A stretch of 64,000 nt of DNA from Chondrus crispus (Eukaryota > Rhodophyta > Florideophyceae > Gigartinales > Gigartinaceae), in the NCBI RefSeq assembly GCF_000350225.1, contig NW_005179263.1:21866-85865 (forward strand), written 5' to 3'. A program made the translations under genes and the position numbers. Position 1 is the stretch's first letter, and each line of letters starts with the position of its first letter. The notes under the pieces were generated by a model. That model searched no databases. It worked only from the letters and a program-made list of their open reading frames with translations, and had not been told where the DNA came from. Below are positions 22,481-33,281 of this stretch, piece by piece.

Positions 22481-24448
22481 TGTGTCACGGGATGTCAAGT
22501 TTAATGAATCGACATGTGGTATACATGACATTCCTGCACACGAAAGTGATTCAATCAACTCTGATGTTGTCGTTGTACTGCTCGATGGCGACAATGAGAA
22601 TACAGCTGATACCCCAAATACGAATGAGGTCGGTTCTGAAGAGGATGAAGTTTCGGAGGAGGTTCTTGAAAACGATGGCGCTCATTCTGTAAGTGAGAAT
22701 GATGAAGATGAAGATGATGTACCAACTGCCGTCGAAAATCCGAATGTCACCCCTCCAACTCCGACTCCAGCTGTGCGAAGATCGTCTCGAGTCAGCAGAC
22801 CTCCCGGATCATGGTGGAGGAGCAACTTTGCAGCTGCTCTTCTTTCACATGCGCATGTCGCTATTGAAGGTCGCAACACTTTCAAACAGGCAACCAACGG
22901 TCCTAGAGCTGCATTTTGGCAGACCGGCATTGACAAAGAACTTGCCTCGCAGACCAAGAATCGGACTTGGAAACTTGTTCCTCGATCTGAGGTGTCAAAC
23001 ATCTTGACATCTCGATGGGTTTTCAATGTCAAGCAACTGCCTGATGCAAATGGCAATATAGTTGAAAGTGCAAAAGCCAGACTTGTTGCTCGTGGATTCC
23101 AGCAAGTGCAAGGTCTTGACTATACTGAGACATATGCCCCTGTCATAAAGTTTACCACTATTCGTCTACTTCTTGCTTTAGTTGCTCATTATGACCTCGA
23201 ACTTCATCAGATGGATGTCGTCACTGCGTTTTTGAACGGCGACTTGGATGAAGACATCTACATGGAGCAACCCGAAGGGTGCATTGACAAAAGCAAAAGT
23301 GATCACGTGTGCAAACTTTTGAAAGCACTTTACGATCTTAAACAAGCACATCGTCAATGGCATGCCAAAGTGGATGATTTCTTAATTGGTGAATTGGGAT
23401 TCGAGACCTCGCGTAGTGATCCTTGTCTCTACATTAAACGCATCGGTAACACTATCATGCTGATTGCACTTTATGTCGATGACTTGTTACTCGCCGGTAG
23501 TGATATCGATGCTATCAAATGGATGAAGGGGGAGCTTAATAAACGGTTTGAGATGAAAGACCTTGGTAAAGCAAAAGTCTGCATTGGTCTTGAAATTGAA
23601 AGGGATCGCAGCGCCAAGACGTTGAGTCTCACTCAAACTAAGTATGCATCAAAAGCTTGAGCGTTTTCGAATGTAAACGTGTAACCCTTCTCTGACTCCA
23701 ATGGAACAAGGTCACACAACCACGATTTCAACCGAAAACGACTCCGAAACAAATGTACCGTATCGTGAGGCAGTGGGATCCCTGATGTACTTGATGGTTG
23801 GCACTCGTCCAGACTTGGCATATGCGATTGGAAAGCTTTCTCAACATTCTGCCAACCCATGTGAGTCACACTGGGCAGGTGTGAAACGGGTAATGCTATA
23901 CGTGCAAGGGACTCGAAACTTAGGAATCGTGTTTGACAATAAATCTAAATCGCTGGAGTTGTTCGGCTTCAGTGATGCTGACTGGGCCGGTTGTTCAGAC
24001 TCTCGCAAGTCGACCAGCGGATATGTTTTCAAGTTCTGCGGTGGAGCGATCAGTTGGAGTTCCCGGAAACAGACTGTGGTTGCAACTTCGACGTGTGAAG
24101 CTGCGTACATTGCACTATGTGAAGCGTGTAAGGAGGCGACTTGGTTGCGTCAAGTGGTTGCTGATGTTCTTGGACTTGATTCTGATCCCACCATTATGAT
24201 GGGGTGTGACAATGCAGGGACTATTTCGTATGCAGAGAATGAATCGGTCAACCGTCGTAACAAACATGTTGATGTGAAATACCACTATGTACGAGATGCA
24301 ATTAAGAGAAACGTCATTTCTTTGTCGCATTGCCCGACCACTTCCATGCCTGCAGATATCCTGACGAAAGCACTTGGGCGAGTTCTGTTCCAGAAGTTTG
24401 TAGAACTTATAGGGCTTGCAGTAGCTACTTCTGGTAGAAGCATGTGAT
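22481..24448 (+). pseudogene. copia copy 2: linker, RT and RNase H
   Basis: Begins in the segment after integrase (VVSRDVKFNESTCG), with an acidic linker, then reverse transcriptase (FQQVQGLDYTETYAPV, YVDDLLLAGSD). Loss of two bases in the codons after KYASK near 23653 shifts the frame. RNase H (DADWAGCSDSRKSTSGYV) and the C-terminal tail follow from about 23690, ending SMTGA into the polypurine tract. Gag, protease and integrase are absent. Confidence 0.9.
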
Positions 24449-24458
24449 CGAGGGGGAG

Positions 24459-25396
24459 TGTTGTAATTCTACGACCACATGCTGATATGCATGACACACA
24501 ACGACAGGTTTGACACGTGTAAAATCGAAAACACTCCGCATGACGAGCTGAGCAAGTTTGATTTTCAACGTGTACACATGTCATTTCTGTACACGGTTGC
24601 ACTCTACAGTACTTCAGGAGCAAGTTTGGTTTTCAACGTGTACACGTGTGAAATATGGACACTGTGCGGTGTGCAGTACAATCAGAGCATGTCTCATTTT
24701 CTTCGCCCGACACGTGTATGACCTGGACACATGTCCTCATTACACTGTCGGACGCGTACAGTACGCCTGCAGTCTTACAGACAAAGTATAGAACCTTGGT
24801 GGCGGGTGCCTGGCACGTGCCAAAGGTTTACAGCGTCCATGGAGTGCAGCACGGGTACGGCAGGACACAAAGATACCGTTGCGCGAGTTTTCAATTCGTA
24901 AGGAAAAATGTGCACTGTTTTAATGCACAGTGGACAGGACCTCACGAGAGATTCAGATTCATAAGGCAACGTGTGCGCTGTAAACAGTCATTGCAGGATT
25001 GATTTGAATTCGTAAGGCAACGTGTGAGCTGTAAACGTGCCTTACGAATTTGTGCCACGCTGGATTTGGAATAGTAAGGGAATTTGTGCTTTGCTGTGCT
25101 TTGTTGTACTGCCTTACTAATTTCTCCGTCATGACAGTGCTAATTCGTAAGGCGGTTTTCTGTTATGTTTGTTGGGCCATCGCCAGTTTGGCTGAGTGGC
25201 AAGACGGGCACATGTGTTAGAGCCAATACATTTGTAGTATGTGTGTCGTAGTCTTTGGTAGTAGAGTTCGAGAAGATGGCAGAAGTGTATAAGTAGCGCC
25301 AGAAGTTGGCGACTCGAAGTAAATCGGTACCCAATCCTTCAACTTGACCTCATCAACCGTCCTTCGATTTCCCTTTGCCCCGCTGACCTTTCAGTA
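24459..25396 (+). mobile_element. LTR, copia family B, between two internal regions
   Basis: A 938-bp LTR starting TGTTGTAATTCTACGACC and ending CTTTCAGTA. It directly follows the polypurine tract GATCGAGGGGGAG of copia copy 2 and is directly followed by a primer-binding site, so it is a 3' LTR on one side and a 5' LTR on the other. ACACGTGT occurs at 24513, 24642 and 24710, several ATTCGTAAGG motifs follow, and TATAAGTA is at 25288. Confidence 0.92.
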
Positions 25397-25410
25397 GGTT
25401 ATGGGCCCAG
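25397..25410 (+). other. Primer-binding site, half tRNA-iMet type
   Basis: GGTTATGGGCCCAG directly abuts the LTR. It is complementary to the anticodon-arm region of eukaryotic initiator tRNA-Met, not to its 3' end, as in Drosophila copia. Confidence 0.85.
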
Positions 25411-25781
25411 TTCAACGTTATTGTTCCGCTGTGTGAGTGATTGTTCTCAGTTTCTGCTGCCGTTTTCGTGTTTGTTTCTGCTGTCGTTCTCGTTTTGGTC
25501 TCCGCTGTCGTTCTCGTTTTGGTTTCTGCTGTCGTTTCCGCCGCCGTTTTCATCGCTGCCGTCCTTCGTTTTATTCTATCGTCGTCTACTTGCTGTCGTT
25601 ATCATCTTGGTCGTTCGTCTCCGTCTACCTGCTGCCGTTTCAACTTGGTGGATCTTCTTGATGTCTGTTGCAGCTTGGTCTTGGCAATCGTTGTGTGAGC
25701 TGTGGGTGTAGTCCCTAGTCGCCAACGTACCACATCAATCCAAGAAGGCTGTCCTTCGATCACGCCGGTGATCGTCCTAGC
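25411..25781 (+). other. B-family leader, pyrimidine-rich, truncated
   Basis: A run of TCGTT, CTGTCGTT and TTTCTGCTG words fills about 270 bases. It is followed by GTCCCTAGTCGCCAACGTAC and a hairpin-rich end (GATCACGCCGGTGATC). It stops where an A-family LTR was inserted at 25782. Open frames here are low-complexity by-products. Confidence 0.7.
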
Positions 25782-27033
25782 TATTGAAAATGTGCGACCA
25801 CATGCTGTTATCTGGAAAGTGCAAAATCGAGCGACACGTGTACATGACTCGACGGTCCGGACCCTCACCCTATATCACCACATGACACGTGTAAAGTCTC
25901 AGATTTTGGGGTTCTGGGGACGAAAGTGGACTTTTGGAGGGTTATGCAAATTTGCATAAATGCCGAAATTTTGCATTTGGCCCGAACCGTTATAGGGCTA
26001 CACAGGCAATACTGCAAATCTATTGGGTGTCGGTTCGAATGCTGCAATTCTATTGGTCTGTTATTGTCCACTTACATGCAGTCATGCTGGTGATATATCT
26101 TGAATGATCGGTATACGTTTTAATTACATCATTTCGGGGGTTTCAAGTTGTTCACCATGGTTGTAATGGTTAATTACGTGTGGCCTTGGCGCTGGACACT
26201 TGTGTGCGGTGTACACATGTACACATCGCCAGGTTGCTGCACGTACGTACACTTGTACACGTCGCCTACATACGGTCCGGCGCGTGTCCGAGTACAGTAC
26301 ATGTGAATTAAAAGTACAACAAGTATTTCTCGCAAGAGACATGTACTTACGTGAGTATTCAGTGTACGCGTCACGCTGTATGCGACCCTTGCATCAGCAT
26401 GCGTCGTTGTACTACACTCTCGTCAGCATGCGACGTTGTACTGTGCTCTCGTTATGGTGCGCCGTTGGATGCAAGTTGATGACAGTAGTCGTGTGATTCA
26501 CATCGGATATCACGCGAGATGTGTAGAAAGTCTGGATGCACATTGTTGCTATCCGTGATAGTTGTCTGGCAGTGTGTACCGAAATTAGTAAGGTACGAAA
26601 CAAGGGCATGTATGGGGACTGAGATATGACAGGACTTTGCGTTGTTGGAAATAGAGAGATGCCAAGTTGTTCATTGTGCAAGAATATATTCTGTCATGTC
26701 TGGATGCAGATTGGTAAGGTGTGAAACGATTGCATGCACAGGGCCATGGTTTACAGTCACTCGAAATGTGTAGAAACTGTTGTGCACTGATAGTCAATAG
26801 TCAATTCGTAAGGTGGAAATAGAACAGTGTGGACGGGCCAGAAGAGGACCGCGCTTGGTTGCGCATATGGTGGGTACGGTTTACCAGGTGCCAAAGTAAT
26901 GGGATGGTGTAACACTCAAAATTGTATAAGTATCGCCGAAAGACGGCTCCAAGTAAACCTCGGCACCAACTCCTTCACTCACACACATCAACCTGCCCTC
27001 CTTCTTTCCCTTGCCCCTCCGAACTTACCATTA
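25782..27033 (+). mobile_element. 5' LTR, copia family A (A2), of zinc-finger element copy 1
   Basis: A 1252-bp LTR nearly identical to the solo LTR at 20638. A primer-binding site and internal region follow directly, so this is a 5' LTR. ACACGTGT sites and a TATAAGTA box are in the same places as in the other A LTRs. Confidence 0.92.
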
Positions 27034-27047
27034 GGTTATGGGCCCAG
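27034..27047 (+). other. Primer-binding site, half tRNA-iMet type
   Basis: GGTTATGGGCCCAG abuts the A2 LTR; identical to the sites of the other families. Confidence 0.85.
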
Positions 27048-27410
27048 TCCCTCGCTGTCGTTTCACTGCATGAGTCTGTCGTTCTCGTTCCGTTGTTTCT
27101 GCCGTCGTTGTCGCTGTCGTTTTCGCTGCCGTTTCTCGTCGTTCTTTCCGCTGGTCTTCTCGCTGTCGTTGTCGCTCTCGTTCTTGCTGTCGTTCTTGGT
27201 TTTGGTTTTCGCTGCTGCTGTCGTTCTTGCTCTCTTGTGTGAATTGGTTTTGGTCATCGCCCCCGCTGTCTTCGTTGTCTTCGTTCTTGGTTTGGCTTTT
27301 GTTCTTGCTGTGGTTCTTGCTGCTGTCTCTGTCCTTGGTCTTCGTCTTCGTTTCCGCTCCCGCTACCGCCGTCGTCGTCAATCTCGCATTTGGTTTTTCT
27401 TCGTTCTCTC

Positions 27411-27872
27411 ATGCAAAGTAAGTTTTGAGTTTCTTTTCATTTCCTACACATCTAAGTGATTGTCTTTGCACGTTTTGGTGGTTCTTAAGAGCAATAATTC
27501 CAAAATCTGTTACTGACGATTATCTTCATATTCCTTATTGTGAATACCTGTTTTTACGGGGTTGTGTTAGAGCTGGAATTAGTACCGGTGCGCTCTGCGC
27601 CTGGGAAGCTGGTCACCGGTCGAACGGTTGGGACATCGGAGGTCGTATCTGTTGAGGTGCTTGAGCCTGAGGATCAACCTTCACCTCGGCTCGCGCTTCC
27701 GGGTCCGTCCTCGAGTTGCGCACCATATAGGATTCCTCGTATTCCGCGCTCTGTTCCCGCACCAATAAAGAGAACTACGCATCGACTTTCTGCTCGGAAA
27801 GCGGCTGTTCTCGCGGATAAAGAGTTTAAGCGTGAGCGCCAGAGGAATCGTAAGGTGTGCCCGCGGTATAAG
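27411..27872 (+). pseudogene. LTR-element zinc-finger gene, copy 1 (3' truncated)
   Basis: Same gene as at 49263. ATG at 27411, five more bases, then GTAAGT opens a probable 153-bp intron (27418-27570) ending TTAG. Exon 2 begins AGCTGGAATT and keeps the reading frame. The frame is open (VPVRSAPGKLV, then KEFKRERQRNRKVC) but is cut at 27872, just before the first zinc finger, where a C-family LTR begins. Between the primer site and the ATG lie about 360 bases of pyrimidine-rich TCGTT-type repeats, probably untranslated leader. The other copy shows the intact 3' end. Confidence 0.65.
27418..27570 (+). other. Probable intron in zinc-finger gene copy 1
   Basis: Begins GTAAGT, ends TTAG, is 153 bp long, and contains TACTGAC as a possible branch site. 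The other copy has the same length and ends. Confidence 0.6.
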
Positions 27873-28678
27873 TGTTGGAAATCTTCGTCCACATGCTAAG
27901 CTCCAAGCCTGACAGATATTACACGTGTACGTCGACGAAACCTAAAATGCTTGCAAGAGCATTCTCAGGATGTTTGGTCTTCAACGTGGACACGTGTCAT
28001 ATTTGTACACGGTTGCACGTTCCTATCATTTCCGAGCATGTTTCAATTTTGGTGTTGACACGTGTAAGTTATGTACTTCGTGGCACTCTACAGTAGATTT
28101 TGAACATGTTTCATTTTTCTCGATTTGACACGTGTGTGACACGTATAACATTTGTCCTACACGTGTATGACACGTATGACGTATGTGCTACAGTGGTTAT
28201 TAATCGTAGTGTAAAATCTGTAGTCTACAGTACAGTACATTCAGATATTATTGACTCTCAAACGATCCCAAATTATTATCAACCGAGAGTGCAAGAAGGA
28301 GAGTCATTTGATTATCAACCGAGAGTGGAAGTAGGAGAGTCACTTGATTATCAACCGAGAGTGCAAGAAGGACAGTCATTTGATTATCAACCAAGAGTGG
28401 AAGTAGGAGAGTCACTTGATTATCAACCGAGAGTGGAAGTAGGAGAGTCACTTGATTATCAACCGAGAGTGCAACAGGGAGAGTCACTTGATTATCAACG
28501 AGTGCAAGAAGGAGAGTCACGTGACCAGCCGTAATGGCTCGTATTGTATGTAGTTCGAAGAGTATAAGTAGCGCCAATAGTTGGGGACCGAGAGTAAAAT
28601 GGCATCAACTTCTTTTCCCGTCAACCACCAGCAACCTTCAACCATCCTTCTTCCCTCTGCCCCGCTGACCTTTCTATA
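27873..28678 (+). mobile_element. 5' LTR, copia family C
   Basis: An 806-bp LTR starting TGTTGGAAATCTTCG and ending CTTTCTATA, followed by a primer-binding site. It is inserted into zinc-finger element copy 1. ACACGTGT occurs at 27921, 27990, 28058, 28128 and 28159. A 36-bp minisatellite follows and TATAAGTA is at 28563. Confidence 0.92.
28265..28530 (+). repeat. 36-bp minisatellite in C LTR, about 7 units
   Basis: Units follow the pattern GATTATCAACCGAGAGTG, GAAGTAGGAGAGTCACTT, with two alternating variants (GTGGAAGTAGG and GTGCAAGAAGG). Because 36 is a multiple of three, the array stays open in several frames and yields artefactual repeat proteins. The other C LTRs have 6, 4 and 8 units. 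Confidence 0.9.
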
Positions 28679-28692
28679 GGTTATGGGCCCAG
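28679..28692 (+). other. Primer-binding site, half tRNA-iMet type
   Basis: GGTTATGGGCCCAG abuts the C LTR. Confidence 0.85.
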
Positions 28693-28885
28693 TTCAACGC
28701 TGATCGTCGTCTTCGTTTTGGTTCAAGTTCGAGTTTCGCCGTCGTTCAAGTATCAGTTTGTTCAGCTCGTCAAGCAGAAGAAGAAGGTATCAGTTTCAGT
28801 CTCCGCTTTGGAGTTTGGTTTTTCAGTTTTTACAGTTTTCGCCGTCGTTTTCAGCACCGTTTCAGCCGATTTTTCAGTTTGGTGG

Positions 28886-29159
28886 TCCGTCAGTTCCCAG
28901 TTTTTGGAAATCAACTTTGTGGTCTTGCAGCTTTGTCGTGGCAGTCGTTGTGTGAGCTGTGGGTGAGCCTTCCGCTTGTCGGGAGGAAGAAAGTCCCTAG
29001 TGGCCAACGCACTGCCAAATCCTCAGTGGTCCGTCAGTTCTCAGTTTTTTGCTTTGTCGTGGAAGTCGTTGTGTGAGCCACAGCTCATGTGGGTGAGCCT
29101 TCCGCTAGTCGGGAGGAAGAAAGTCCCTAGTGGCCAACGCACTGCCAAATCCTCAGTGG
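28886..29159 (+). repeat. Tandem duplication within the C leader
   Basis: 28886-29029 and 29030-29159 are two copies, both beginning TCCGTCAGTTC and ending CCAAATCCTCAGTGG. Other C leaders in the window (for example 44945-45110) have one copy. The second copy has an inner deletion and a short insertion, CACAGCTCATGT. Confidence 0.85.
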
Positions 29160-29896
29160 AACATACCCTCGCTCTTGGTGAAAGGCTGGTGCCATTGGAA
29201 ATCTGACTTGAGCGAGGGTCCGACCAAGAATCGTCGAGAGACGAATTACTGATCCTCGGGGAGGATCACAGTGTACTGGTCTAGTCGATCGGCACTCTGC
29301 CTTCGGGAGGTGCGTCGGCGGTGTGGGTAACGCTCTCGGTATTAGCCCTATAGGTACGACTTCGGTCCCCTGGGTGAAGAGAATACGTGCCTAAACACTG
29401 AACCTCTCACTATACGTGTATAAGGTCGCGTACCTTGATTAAGTTCGCACGGAAGAGGGTGACCCAAGGAGTGATTGTGAACAAATCACACGAGTACGAC
29501 GAAGGCAGTTTCATTCTTGTGTTGTGGGAGACCCTCTGAGGCAGTACCGTATCAAGTTTGGACAAGCCGATTTAGGTTGCAGGGACCGTTCGCAGTAGTA
29601 ACCAAAAGTCCTGGTTCGTCTACAGGCAAAGTTGTTGTGCTTACTCGTGGCACGTTTGATTTAGTTCACAGTCGAAAGACCCACACTGGCCGACATATAG
29701 GGGTAGCGCCCTAAGGCATTTTTAAGAAGAATACGCTTGTTCCACTCCGCCGGGAACAAGCACCAAGAACGTTTCCGAGTAATCGCTACAAACTTCCTAT
29801 ACGGGTGGGCTTGCCATTGTGTTGACTATCGGTTAACGGCTTGGGATCCCGGGACGGAAGACCTTGTATACTCGAAGGGTACATCCATTCGGCGAA
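29160..29896 (+). other. Conserved structured leader of copia gag-pol
   Basis: About 730 bases precede the gag ATG and are nearly identical in B and C copies. Visible hairpins include ACCCTCGCTC (29165-29174) with GAGCGAGGGT (29210-29219); TCGTC-GAGA-GACGA (29231-29244, GNRA loop); GATCCTC-GGG-GAGGATC (29251-29267); GCAC to GTGC closed by CC-TTCG-GG (29292-29313); GAC-TTCG-GTC (29358-29367); and GCTTGTTCC with GGAACAAGC (29735-29761). A packaging signal or internal ribosome entry element is plausible, not shown. Confidence 0.6.
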
Positions 29897-30351
29897 ATGA
29901 ATGACCAAAGCTCTGGATCGGTCAGAATCGAGAAGCTGACCGCATCTAACTTTTACATCTGGAAGCAGAAAATCGAGCTACTGCTTGCTCTCCGAGATGT
30001 CGATCAATACGTTTTTGATGATATCCCGGAGAATGCGACGTCAGATGATCGCAGGAAGTGGATTCGTGGTGATGCGAAAGCAAAGGCAGTCATCGGACTC
30101 ACGCTTTCTGATGACTACTTGCAACATGTGCGAGGGTGTAGCAGTGCGAAAGAGACATGGGAGGCGATTGTGAATGTGTTTGAGCGTCACACTTTGGTCA
30201 ACAAACTTTCCGCCCGTCGCGACTTTTACACTGTTTCCATGCTCCCATCCGAGAAAGTGCTCGTGTTCATCAATCATGTGAAGCAACTTGCTGCCAGATT
30301 GCAGTCAATGAGTGTTGAGATTGACGATAAAGAAATTGCAATGGCTGTGTT
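29897..30351 (+). pseudogene. copia copy 3: gag N-terminal fragment
   Basis: ATG at 29897 begins MNDQSSGSVRIEKLTASN, where other copies read MDDQ. The helical gag region is followed to AMAV, where a minus-strand B LTR starts at 30352 with an exact LTR end. This is therefore a true insertion junction within the gag of a C element (LTR at 27873). Confidence 0.9.
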
Positions 30352-31291
30352 TACTGGAAGGTCAGCGGGGCAAAGGGAAATCGAAGGACGGTTGATGAGG
30401 TGAAGTTGAAGGATTGGGTACCGATTTACTTTGAGTCGCCAACTTCTGGCACTACTTATACACTTCTGCAATCTTCTAGAACTCTACTACCAAAGACTAC
30501 GACACACATACTACAAATGTATTGGCTCTAACACATGTGCCCGTCTTGCTACTCAGCCAAACTGGCGATGGCCCAACAAACAGAACAGAAAACCGCCTTA
30601 CGAATTAGCACTGTCATGACGGAGAAATTAGTAAGGCAGTACAACAAAGCACAGCAAAGCACAAATTCCCTTACTATTCCAAATCCAGCGTGGCACAAAT
30701 TCGTAAGGCACGTTTACAGCTCACACGTTGCCTTACGAATTCAAATCAATCCTGCAAGGACTGTTTACAGCGCACGCGTTGCCTTATGAATCTGAATCTC
30801 TCGTGAGGTCCTGTCCACTGTCAATTACAACAGTGCACATTTTGCCTTACGAATTGAAAACTCGCGCAACGGTATCGCTGTGTCCTGCTGTACCCGTGCT
30901 GCACTCCATGGACACTGTAAACCTTTGGCACGTGTCAGGCACCCGCCACCAAGGTTCTACACTTTTGTCTGTAAGACTGCAGGCGTACTGTACGCGTCCG
31001 ACAGTGTAATGAGGACATGTGTCCAGGTCATACACGTGTCGGGCGGAGAAAATGAAACATGCTCAGATTGTACAGTACACCGGAACCGTGTACATATTTC
31101 ACACGTGTACACTTTGAAAACCAAACGTGCTCCTGAAGTACTGTAGAGTGCAACCGTGTACGGAAATCACACATGTACACGTTGAAAATGAAACTTGCTC
31201 AGCTCGTCACGCGGAGTGTTTTCGATTTTACACGTGTCAAACCTGTCGTTGTGTGTCATGCATATCAGCATGTGGTCGTAGAATTACAACA
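30352..31291 (-). mobile_element. 3' LTR, copia family B
   Basis: A 940-bp minus-strand LTR. The polypurine tract CTCCCCCTCGATC (complement) at 31292-31304 separates it from the gag-pol remnant upstream. It is inserted in the gag of copy 3. Confidence 0.92.
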
Positions 31292-31302
31292 CTCCCCCTC
31301 GA

Positions 31303-33281
31303 TCACATGCTTTTACCAGAAGTAGCTACTGCAGGCCCTATAAGTTCTACAAACTTCTGGAACAGAACTCGCCCAAGTGCTTTCGTCAGGATATCTGCAG
31401 GCATGGAAGTGGTCGGGCAATGTGACAAAGAAATGACGTTTGTCTTAATTGCATCTCGTACATAGTGGTATTTCACATCAACATGTTTGTTACGACGGTT
31501 GACCGATTCATTCTCTGCATACGAAATAGTCCCTGCATTGTCGCACCCCATCACAATCGTGGGATCAGAATCAAGTCCAAGAACATCAGCAACCACTTGA
31601 CGCAACCAAGTCGCCTCCTTACACGCTTCACATAGTGCAATGTACTCAGCTTCACACGTTGAAGTTGCAACCACAGTCTGTTTCCGGGAACTCCAACTGA
31701 TCGCTCCACCGCAGAACTTGAAAACATATCCGCTGGTTGACTTGCGAGAGTCTGAACAACCGGCCCAGTCAGCATCACTGAAGCCGAACAACTCCGGCGA
31801 TTTAGATTTATTGTCAAACACGATTCCTAAGTTTCGAGTCCCTTGCACGTATCGCATTACTCGTTTTACACCTGCCCAGTGTGACTCACATGGGTTGGCA
31901 GAATGTTGAGAAAGCTTTCCAATCGCATATGCCAAGTCTGGACGAGTGCCAACCATCAAGTACATCAGGGATCCCACTGCCTCACGATACGGTACATTTG
32001 TTTCGGAGTCGTTTTCGGTTGAAGTCGTGGTTGTGTGACCTTGTTCCATGGCAGTCAGAGAGGGGTTACACGTTGACATTCCAAAACGCTCAAGCACTTT
32101 TGATGCATACTTAGTTTGAGTAAGACTCAACGTCTTGGCGGTGCGATCCCTTTGAATTTCAAGACCAATGCAAACTTTTGCTTCACCAAGGTCTTTCATC
32201 TCAAACCGTTTATTAAGCTCCCCCTTCATCCATTTGATGGCATCGATATCACTACCGGCGAGTAACAAGTCATCGACATAAAGTGCAATCAGCATGATAG
32301 TGTTACCGATGCGTTTAATGTAGAGACAAGGATCACTACGCGAAGTCTCGAATCCCAATTCACCAATTAAGAAATCATCCACTTTGGCATGCCATTGACG
32401 ATGTGCTTGTTTAAGACCGTAAAGTGCTTTCAAAAGTTTGCACACGTGATCACTTTTGCTTTTGTCAACGCAGCCTTCGGGTTGCTCCATGTAGATGTCT
32501 TCATCCAAGTCGCCGTTCAAAAACGCAGTCACGACATCCATCTGATGAAGTTCGAGGTCGTAATGAGCAACTAAGGCAAGAAGTAGACGAATAGTGGTAA
32601 ACTTTATGACGGGGGCATATGTCTCAGTATAGTCAAGACCTTGCACTTGCTGGAATCCAAGAGCAACAAGTCTGGCTTTTGCACTTTCAACTATATTGCC
32701 ATTTGCATCAGGCAGTTGCTTGACATTGAAAACCCATCGAGATGTCAAGATGTTTGACACCTCAGATCGAGGAACAAGTTTCCAAGTCCGATTCTTTGTC
32801 TGCGAGGCAAGTTCTTTGTCAATGCCGGTCTGCCAAAATGCAGCTCTAGGCCCGTTGGTTGCCTGGTTGAAAGTCTTGGGACCTTCAATAGCGACATGCG
32901 CATGTGAAAGAAGAGCAGCTGCAAAGTTGCTCCTCCACCATGATCCGGGAGGTCTGCTGACTCGAGACGATCTTCGTACAGCTGGAGTCGGAGTAGGAGG
33001 GGTGACATTCGGAGTTTCGACGGCAGTTGGTACATCATCTTCATCTTCATCATTCTCACTTACAGAATGAGCACCATCGTTTTCAAGAACCTCCTCCAAA
33101 ATTTCGTCCTCTTCAGAACAACCTCATCCGTATTTGGGGTATCAACTGTATTCCCATTGTCGCCATCGAGCAGTACAACGTCAACATCAGAGTTGATTGA
33201 ATCACTTTCGTGTGCAGGAATGTCATGCATACCACATGTCGATTCATCAAACTTGACATCCCGTGACACGACAATTTTATT
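31303..33281 (-). pseudogene. copia copy 4: linker, RT and RNase H
   Basis: The frame from about 33099 down to 31303 covers the acidic linker, reverse transcriptase (YVDDLLLAGSD) and RNase H (DADWAGCSDSRKS, then EAEYIALCEACKEA), ending SGKSM. Upstream, between 33099 and 33281, bases are lost relative to intact copies (QPHPY region against the GSEEDE reading), so the register changes. The polypurine tract overlaps the stop codon, as in related copies. Confidence 0.88.

Noticed and set aside
27031-27381. Lys, Thr and Glu-rich and Phe, Leu and Arg-rich frames behind primer sites
   Set aside because: They follow from pyrimidine-rich simple sequence in the leader; no domain or conserved start.
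28265-28530. Array of 36-bp repeats resembling a CRISPR
   Set aside because: The units are contiguous with no unique spacers, lie within an LTR and vary in number between LTR copies; this is a minisatellite.
29160-29500. Ribosomal RNA or a group I intron in the copia leader
   Set aside because: Tetraloop hairpins suggested it, but I could not identify conserved rRNA blocks or the P, Q, R, S elements of group I introns.
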